Positions 57,355-64,000 of a stretch of 64,000 bases of DNA are shown here, piece after piece. Source of the DNA: Sipunculus nudus (Eukaryota; Annelida; Sipuncula; Golfingiida; Sipunculidae). The stretch spans positions 55,772,118 to 55,836,117 of the forward strand of contig CM049317.1 in assembly GCA_026874595.1 (NCBI GenBank), written 5' to 3'. Position 1 is the first letter of the stretch. Every line of letters starts with the position of its first letter. The notes beneath the pieces are model-generated. The model was given only the letters and a program-made list of their open reading frames with translations, was not told the origin of the DNA and did not search any database. A program made the translations under genes and the position numbers.

Positions 57355-58779
57355 TCAGGTGTAGCGATGTCAGAGTACCCCCGTCTCAGATTCCCGGGGG
57401 TAATCTGAAATTGATTTCCATACTCCTGGTGTAGCGATTTCAGATTACCCCCGGGGTAAATTTGAAATCGATTTCAGATTACTCCCTGCTGTTTCAGATT
57501 ACCCCTTTAAAACAGTCGTTTATTCATGTTTATAAATTTGTATATCATTTATTATTGTAACTTTCATCAGAATTATTTTTTAATTTGTAAATTGTGTATT
57601 TTTTTTTTATATGAAAAGTTTATTTTTAATGCTTATGAGTCAATGTTTTTAATATTAAAAAAATACAAATTTTACGTATTTTCTTGATTATTTTGAAATG
57701 TAAATATGATGTAAAATGGAGTAAGTGTTCATCATTTAGTTAAATCAGCGAGGAAATAATCTGAACAGAATGGAGGTTTAACGAAATCAGATTTACTTTA
57801 AAAACTTTTTTTTTAATTCCAGGGGACTTAATCCGAAATTGGGTAGTCTGATGTTAAGACATCGGATATTCCAAAAATTAGTCGGATCACGACAGTATAT
57901 GCAACCGCGATATGACGATGCGGCGTCACTTAAATCATAGTGAAATATTCCTTTATTCTGATCAGCAATTAAGACCGGGTAACCTCGAAAAATCGGAAAA
58001 TCATGATAACCGCTGGCGATCCTGTAAAGACTTCAGATTACCCTCTCTTTCAGGTTAACCCCTGGTAATCGGAAATCGATTTCAGATTACCCCCGGAGGA
58101 AGCCTGAACCTGATTTCAGGTTTCCCCTCTACTGTTCAAATTACCCCCTCGCTGGTCAAGTTAATATGATTACCCTGTGTGAGTAGGAGCTCACGCACCG
58201 CTCCTGATATATTTGTTTACAACATCCTAAGTAGGCCGGTGATATAGCGGTCAGCTCCGTCGGGCCGTACATGTGTCTCTCTGTCCGTAACCACTTCATA
58301 ACACGTATTATCTCAAAAAGTTATTCACATCACATTCTAATTAACTTGGCAGGTGTATCTTATGGATCTCCTCACTTGATCAGGTTTTGGTCACACTTAC
58401 TTGATTTTTATACTTTTAAAGATCGTTAAACGTACTGGCATATATGTCGGTCCGTCCAATTACCCTTGGTATCGCAACGATAACTTACAAGTATTTTGAT
58501 TGATTTTCAGGAAACTCACTAATAATATGAACCAATAAAGTATCTCGCATAAGTTTGATTATCTGCAATATCCACGTATGTTACTTACGTTAATGTATAA
58601 GATAAGTATCTTATTATCATAAGTAATATTTTTTTTTGGGGGGGGGGGGTAATCTTAAATTCAAGGGGTCGATTTCAGAATACCCCCGGGAGTAATCTGA
58701 AATCGCTTTCAAGTTTCCGGGGGGGGGGGGGGGGTACTCCTCGGTAATCTTAAAAGGGGTAATCTGAAATCACTACATC
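57355..58779. mobile_element. GATTTCAGATTACCCC repeat element
   Basis: Left end CAGGTGTAGCGATGTCAGAG and right end (minus strand) AGATGTAGTGATTTCAGATT are inverted, both running on into ACCCC. The word GATTTCAGATTACCCC or its complement recurs about a dozen times, clustered at 57360-57515, 58030-58150 and 58630-58770. The centre is AT-rich, and 58230-58520 contains a different repeat fragment with GTCCGT and AACTTGGCAGGTGTAT words. No transposase and no clear target duplication. Confidence 0.55.
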
Positions 58780-58950
58780 TGGTTCGATCACCGGGGTGGC
58801 TATAAGAACTGGTTGAAGTGGCCCGTCCAAGGCCGGTGGTTCTCTCTGGGTTCTCAGGTTTCCTCCACCCCTGGACAATATCGAACGCCATCACCTGGTC
58901 TATGGAGAGTGTATAGTTATAATAACTATTTGCATAATTCGTGTAAAATA
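58780..58950 (+). mobile_element. SINE copy 5 (body)
   Basis: Starts GGTTCGATCACCGG, a B-box-like word, then GGTTGAAGTGGCCCGTCCAA, GGCCGGTGGTTCTC, TTTCCTCCACCCCTGG, GAACGCCAT, CTATGGAGAGTG and GTTATAATAACTATTTGC. It is the most body-complete copy and directly abuts the right end of the GATTTCAG element, which may have removed or displaced its head. Confidence 0.65.
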
Positions 58951-60532
58951 AATATGTTTATAATGTATTATTAACTGGGTTAGTATGTAAATAACTTACC
59001 AATTGATATACGGCTCAATTAGTGATTGGCTGCATAAAATCAACACATACGTTTGATCCTCAATAAAGAAAAGTTCTCCACACACTTAATATGACATGCT
59101 GAATTTTGCAAATGTCACGTCCTTGGTATGCGCTTGTTACATACGGAACACTTAAGGCGTAAAAAAAAGTACGCGCACAAGCCATTAGAAGAGACTGTAC
59201 TCATTCTGGAGATACGCCACCGATATCCCGTTGATCCATAATGTACTATATGTCGCTTTACGCCCAGCAGGACTAACCCTTCCGGTGATTTATGGAAAAC
59301 ATTAAGAACAGCGGAAGGAAAAAATGCGCTGAGAACGGGCATCGTGTTCCATGTTATCTGTCTTACTTTTATTTTTAGACCCAAAACCCGATAAGCTAAA
59401 ACCCTACATAAGACATTTAATTCAACATCCTGATTTGACACGGTTTTTTCCCGTAAGATAAGGCGACGAAAACTACACATTAGTTAATAGGTCACAGCTG
59501 AGCAGAGACATCAAGGCTCTTTATCGGTATATTTAGTGTCGCCAAGCCATTAGTATGATTATTGAAATTTTTACATTAAAATTACCGATGCGAAATGTAT
59601 TCATGTGAAATGTTACATAATGAAAAAAAAGTTTAATTAGCATAAGCAAAGGTTACTGATTAGCTCAATATTTCGTCATGGCAGCGCGGCGGGTGTAAAA
59701 AAATGATAACGTCGCCTGATATTCATTAACATTATATGTTATATATAACCTGATAGTACGTAAAATTTAACTTATGTGCAGCATTCCTTTTCAAAACAGG
59801 TTGCGCGTCAAAATGCAATGGACCAGCATAGCCGTATATTGTAAAGCGACAACACAATATCAGTATAACAGAGAATTCAAGGTTAAGTATAATGTCTATA
59901 ATATAAATAAAGATATTTTCTCGTTTTTTTTATTCTCTTTATTACTTTCATCTTTAAACATAGCCGCACAGAGTATTACACAACTCGAAAGCAATGCATG
60001 CATTACATTAATATATAATTGTATGAAATAAATTTTGGACGTGTATTCACTTTTCAGTGGAGTATTGTTGGGTTTTATCAGAATTACTAAACTGAGTGTA
60101 AGAACTATATGTGTAGTTATTCCTATATTTCGTACTTTTATGACAGTGAAGTCCTGTTATTAAAATACTATATGTGTAAAACGTTTCTCAGTAGGAGTAT
60201 TCAACTGTAAAGCAAAATTGTCCCGATTATAATTTTAGATTCCATATGTATTTTTAAATATAGTTCGAGGCTTGGCGTTGTCATTTACTTTGGTAAGGGG
60301 GTGCTTTAAATCTGAAAATTTGCTTAAGCTTTCTTTAAATGTAGCATGAAAGATTCCTTATCTTATTGATAAACTTTGGTTAATTGACAAAGGGAATGCC
60401 TTTGTTATGATGAGAGTATTTATAGTGGGTCACTAGGAAAATATGAGTGCATTATCTTTGCCCTTTTATCAAGCTTTATGTCCAAATCACCGTTATCTTT
60501 GCTGAAGAAGCGCCTAGGGCGGGAGTCCCTGA
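58951..60532. other. Unassigned non-coding stretch
   Basis: No gene recognised. A 121-codon minus-strand frame (59115-59480) is the longest here and has Cys-x-x-Cys (CSVCNK) near its end but no recognisable domain. Confidence 0.45.
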
Positions 60533-60830
60533 CTTCCTCAAATACGGCGCACGAGCGCCATATTTTTCAATTATACTTAATAGTTTTAGGTCAAATAATT
60601 GTTGGTTAGATTTTTATTTGACCTACAATAATATCTCTCTTAGTCAACGTCTAAATATTTTAGGTCTATATATTTTATGTTACATTTTAATTCTACCTAC
60701 AATAATATCTTTCTTCCTCAACTACGGCCCACGAGCTCCATATTTTCCCTTTTACTTAATAGTTTATGTCTAAATTGTTGTTTGTTAGATTTTTATTTGA
60801 CCTACAATAATATCTCTCTTAGTCAACGTT
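60533..60830 (+). repeat. 118-bp direct repeat, period about 179
   Basis: CTTCCTCAAATACGGCGCAC through CTCTCTTAGTCAACGT (60533-60650) recurs at 60712-60830 as CTTCCTCAACTACGGCCCAC and so on, with around 12 differences. The spacer has a third partial copy (CTACCTACAATAATATCTTT). Chance open frames cross it. Confidence 0.8.
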
Positions 60831-62086
60831 GGTAATATGTGGCTTACTTTTTTAGTTGTTTTGAAATGAAATCAAGTTTGATTAAAAGTGAATTGAAACA
60901 AAAAATGTGGTCAACTCATATAACTATAACATAAAAGCTTTCAAAAGTAATGTTTTATAACAAAATGGGAATATATCGATTGTACATATTGTCAGCATTA
61001 GATTTTGACCTGAAAATATAAATAAATATGACAGAGGCGTTGACTTATCCTAAAATTTTATGCTGGTTTTGGTCCAAAATGTGTTATCTCGCTCCCTTAT
61101 GGAGCCCTGATAGGTTTATTTCTCACGATTTGTCGAAACAGCTCATGAGGGCTGCCATTTTGAGTACACAATAAAATCCGGATGCAACAAGTCGTATGTT
61201 GAAGTTATTGGTATACCACTATAGGGTTATATGAATATCCCCACTCTTTTTTTACATATTTCTATATAGCACGCTATTATATTTATACCTGTCTTCACTT
61301 GTTTTCATATTGGTACTTTCATTCTAATCCACGTTGTAAAGGTGACTGAAAAACAAGATTTTTTTTCCAATATAAATAGAACAGTTTTATTACAAAATAT
61401 ATTTCAAATCTATAATTCATCTATAATTCGGCTGTAAAGTGAAGTCTGAAGGTTGTGTCAAAGAAGTTGATTGAAAAACTGTTTTTTTAACATGTTTTCA
61501 TTGTAGTAATGTCCTGTTGATTTAATGTTTCAACATGAGACTCGTGTCGTTAAGCTCGTGACATACAACAATTAACGTGGCATGTTCAACTCCACCCCGT
61601 TGATGCCAGTTAATCATTCTTCGTCTCATTCAATAAACAGTGTCACCTGTTGACCTCTCTTAAAAATCTCTTGAAAGATTGAGGGATTTCACAACAAGCA
61701 ACACGCACATCACAGAATAACACCGTTTTCACCGTTCACATGTCAGTATTGTATTGAAGATTTCAGACATGCTAGGATACGGTACATGATTGAATTAAAT
61801 TGTCAAAGATAAAACAAGAGAATATATGCAATTATATTTTAATATTTAAGCTAATACAACAAACGTTTTTTATGTGTGCTCATTAAGTGTATTAATATTT
61901 AATGTAGCAGAAATAGCAAAATCCCTATATCCAAAATCAAACCAAAAGTTCTTTTAAATTGATTATAGAAAACATGAAGTATACATTGTTCTTTCTGATA
62001 GTTTTCATATTTTTGAAAGGCTAATTTTTATTTTACATGATTTGTAACATTCAAAAATAAGATTTTTAAAGGGTACACTATTTTTA
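60831..62086. other. Unassigned non-coding stretch
   Basis: AT-rich with no recognised gene. Confidence 0.5.
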
Positions 62087-62878
62087 GAACCCAGTAACAG
62101 TAAGCCACTTTTTTTTTGTTTCTGATCTACTCTTTGTCTCTTTGTCTTCTTGTTGAAAAATGAAAAAGAAGTTAGTTGATAGTTACCGATGTTCTTATTG
62201 TTTCATAGAATTAGAGACCAAGGAACACATTTTTATGGATGTTTTGTAACAAAAAAATCCGTATTTTAGAATTGTGGATTGGATGAAATCAAATGGAGTG
62301 ATAATGCCACCATTAACCTTGAACACAGTATTGTATGGAATGTTTCCTATTAAGAACAGCCTTCTAATAATCAGGTGCTCCTTACATTTAAAATGTGTGT
62401 ATATCAAAGGAGAAAGGAAAATAATCAAAACACAAGCAATTTAATGCCAGGTTTTTTAAGGAGATTGAAATATATAGAGAAAATTGAACATATAATAGCA
62501 AAACAAAAATATAAGATAACTGCACATTTAGAAAAATGGGAAAAATAAGGAAACATTTATAAAATACAGTAGCATTGTAGTTTTAGTATTGAAAGAAAAA
62601 GCAAGGGGAAAATATGTCATGCAAAAAGCACTAAAATATTATATACTGCATGTACAAATTACAAGGATTGAAATTAGAAGTATAGTTGGAATAATATCCA
62701 GGAAATGAGCTTTGTATATATCGTTTTTGATGTGATTGTGCATAATTATGTGTGTTATGTGTATTGTATGATTTTTCATTAATAAAATTTTTAAAAAAAA
62801 GATGGATAGAGACTTTTGAGATATTATCATACAGTTTAATATTAGCCTGCTAAAATATAGCTTGCTGTTACTGGGTGC
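62087..62878. mobile_element. TTA-flanked TIR element holding a LINE fragment
   Basis: Left end GAACCCAGTAACAGTAAGC (62087-62105) and right end, minus strand, GCACCCAGTAACAGCAAGC (62860-62878) match at 17 of 19 positions. TTA flanks both (62084-62086 and 62879-62881). Nearly all the interior is a LINE 3' fragment, so the original element was probably a very short MITE of around 100 bp. Confidence 0.6.
62145..62800 (+). mobile_element. Tx1/L1-like LINE, 3' end of ORF2 with poly(A)
   Basis: Plus-strand frames read VDSYRCSYCFIELETKEHIF, a Cys-x-x-Cys...His zinc-ribbon-like tail, then DWMKSNGVIMPPLTLNTVLY, GMFPIKNSLLIIRCSLHLKC, VYIKGERK and RRLKYIEKIEHIIAKQKYK with ITAHLEKWEK. This sequence of C-C-H motif, W...N..., a hydrophobic FPIKNSLLII segment and a final E-x-x-IA...HLEKW is the C-terminal end of L1/Tx1-type reverse transcriptases. 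Frames shift at least twice, so it is dead. A 3' UTR follows, and AATAAA with a short A tract at 62780-62801 marks the 3' end. Strongly 5'-truncated. Confidence 0.7.
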
Positions 62879-62881
62879 TTA

Positions 62882-63113
62882 AATTAGCGTACTGTTTGGT
62901 TTTTTTTATGTTAAAATATCATATGAAAATGAATGACATGTTAACCATCAGATATCAAAAGGGGATCCAAAGGGGTTCTGGACCAACCCCCCCCCCCCCC
63001 CCATCTATCATCTATCATCTGTTCATCTTCCGAAACGTAAATATATCGAACAAATCATTGTTTGTTAAAGTTGCTAACAAAAAGTTACTGCCTTACAAGA
63101 CGATATGAAAAGG
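62882..63113. other. Short unassigned stretch
   Basis: Contains a poly-C run (62987-63002) next to GGGGATCC, perhaps a remnant of a GGATCC-ended MITE like that at 17079. Confidence 0.4.
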
Positions 63114-63119
63114 GTATAT

Positions 63120-63190
<71 letters not shown>
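63114..63190. repeat. (TA)n microsatellite
   Basis: TA array with TATAAATA and TACACACA interruptions. Confidence 0.9.
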
Positions 63191-63193
<3 letters not shown>

Positions 63194-63477
63194 CACAATT
63201 TTGCGCCAATCATTTATTGGACATGTTCCGTAGGCTACATATGCATTAGTGGTTGCATTCCGCATATAAAAAAAATCTAAAGCCATTTAATTAAACGGAT
63301 TAGGTTTTTAAATCGGTTTTGAAATTTTTGGTATTTGCAGTCAGACCGAACTAAATATACACTTCTTAAATTGTAATAAGTATACAGTCAGTACAGATAC
63401 TATTCTGATATCATTACTGTGTTCCATAATGTGAATCTAGTTCCATTCTGCATGTATATATTCTTAATAATTATTGT
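63191..63477. other. Unassigned non-coding stretch
   Basis: No gene or repeat recognised. Confidence 0.5.
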
Positions 63478-64000
63478 ATCCCCGACAAAGTCGGGGATAC
63501 TATGTTTTCATACCGGTCCCGCCGCCGCTGCTGCCGCCGCGGCATTGGATCTTGTTGGCGCGATAACTCAAAAAATATTTCACGGATCTTTACCAAACTT
63601 GGTATATAAGTATGGATATGGGTGAGAGGACGACACCTATTTAAAATGAGGTCATGCCCTTGACTGGGAGAGTGTCCTTGACCTTGAATAAGTCCAATTT
63701 TGGGGAAAATCATACAAATTCATAAATATCTTAAGAAATCTTGCATGGATTGATCCCAAAATTAAGTTGATGGAAGATCATGGATAGGGTTGTCATGTTC
63801 CAGAAACTGGTGGCTCCACCTATTATTCTTTACCTGTTTACGTGTCGTTTAATACCCCCAAAATTGCTACTTGACTACACTGTGAGCATTAAAAGTCCAA
63901 AACTAAGATATTGGTTATGGGATGATGTTTATTAAAATTGGGGTCATGACCTTTCCTATGAGAGTTACCTTTACCTTGAATATAGCCATATATGGTGAAA
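63478..64000 (+). repeat. CCCCGAC-hairpin repeat, runs off the window
   Basis: Starts with the perfect hairpin CCCCGACAAAGTCGGGG (7-bp stem, 3-base loop, 63480-63496), then a GC-rich CCGCCGCTGCTGCCGCCG stretch, GATAACTCAAAAAATATTTC, ACCAAACTTGGTATATAAGT and later GAAACTGGTGGCTCCACCTA. The last block matches the units at 37047-38375. The A-rich microsatellite-like translation (poly-Ala) is an artefact. The right end is not in view. Confidence 0.65.

Noticed and set aside
58230-58270. tRNA-like A box (TAGCGGTCAGCTCC) that might pair with GGTTCGATCACCGG at 58780 as a split tRNA or SINE head
   Set aside because: The following sequence belongs to a different repeat with GTCCGT and AACTTGGCAGG words, and no cloverleaf could be drawn.
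59115-59480. 121-codon minus-strand frame with a Cys-x-x-Cys near its end
   Set aside because: No recognisable family and no start or splice context; such lengths occur by chance in 64 kb.
63520-63625. Poly-alanine-containing frame
   Set aside because: Caused by the CCGCCGCTGCTGCCGCCG stretch of a repeat head.

Overview
The window reads as intergenic, repeat-rich DNA from an AT-rich animal genome, most likely a marine invertebrate and probably a mollusc. This rests on the mix of repeats: many (TA)n arrays, poly-G/C runs of 14-19 bases, a tRNA-derived SINE, CR1/L2-like and Tx1/L1-like LINE remnants, a Ty3/Gypsy-type LTR element, TTAA- and TTA-flanked TIR elements, and long repeats carrying GTCCGT microsatellites or a CCCCGAC hairpin head. 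I recognise no complete host gene, no rRNA and no canonical tRNA. The only host-like coding candidate is a 111-residue open frame at 18708-19060 that weakly resembles the end of a C1q/TNF-type jelly-roll domain.

Layout. 1-9400: non-coding sequence with a TTAA-flanked MITE (2565-2985), two copies of a GATATATCG-rich transposon-like repeat (3105-3876 and 6439-6915), a solo LTR on the minus strand (6916-7762) and a TTA-flanked TIR element (8252-8957). 9420-16373: a broken but structurally complete LTR retrotransposon with a tRNA-Pro-type primer site. Its order is gag, protease, integrase, reverse transcriptase, RNase H, the Ty1/copia-like order known in Ty3/Gypsy elements of the Gmr1 group. 17000-25000: a small GGATCC-ended MITE, the candidate exon, a CR1/L2 LINE fragment, a second TTAA MITE and smaller repeats. 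25000-31200: a ~330-bp repeat, three SINE copies, an old local duplication and a TCGTA-rich element. 33885-34555: a 15/30-bp minisatellite. 36900-38375: four ~335-bp tandem units behind a GTCC microsatellite.

41183-42872 and 45378-47920 are two larger non-autonomous TIR elements packed with subterminal repeats. The first holds about 20 copies of a 22-bp unit centred on TCGTACGA; the second holds inverted arrays of a GGCCCATATTGTAATAA-like unit. 49600-56330: two GACTCGGACT repeats, a third TTAA MITE, a CAGT-ended MITE sitting inside a (TA)n array, a LINE 3' tail and a GGATCC-containing dispersed repeat. 57355-58779: a repeat built on GATTTCAGATTACCCC. 60533-60830: a 118-bp direct repeat. 62087-62878: a TTA-flanked TIR element containing a LINE 3' fragment. 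63478-64000: the start of a long repeat that runs off the window.

The features do not form a gene pathway; what links them is nesting and shared ends. The most interesting pattern is that TIR elements at 8252, 41183 and 45378 share a terminal motif close to AGCCCNNGTCACA, have 3-bp TTA or TAA flanks and carry dense internal arrays of CG-containing repeats. A fourth element at 62087 has related ends. They may use one unseen transposase family. All alignments were made by eye, so percentages and copy counts are approximate.
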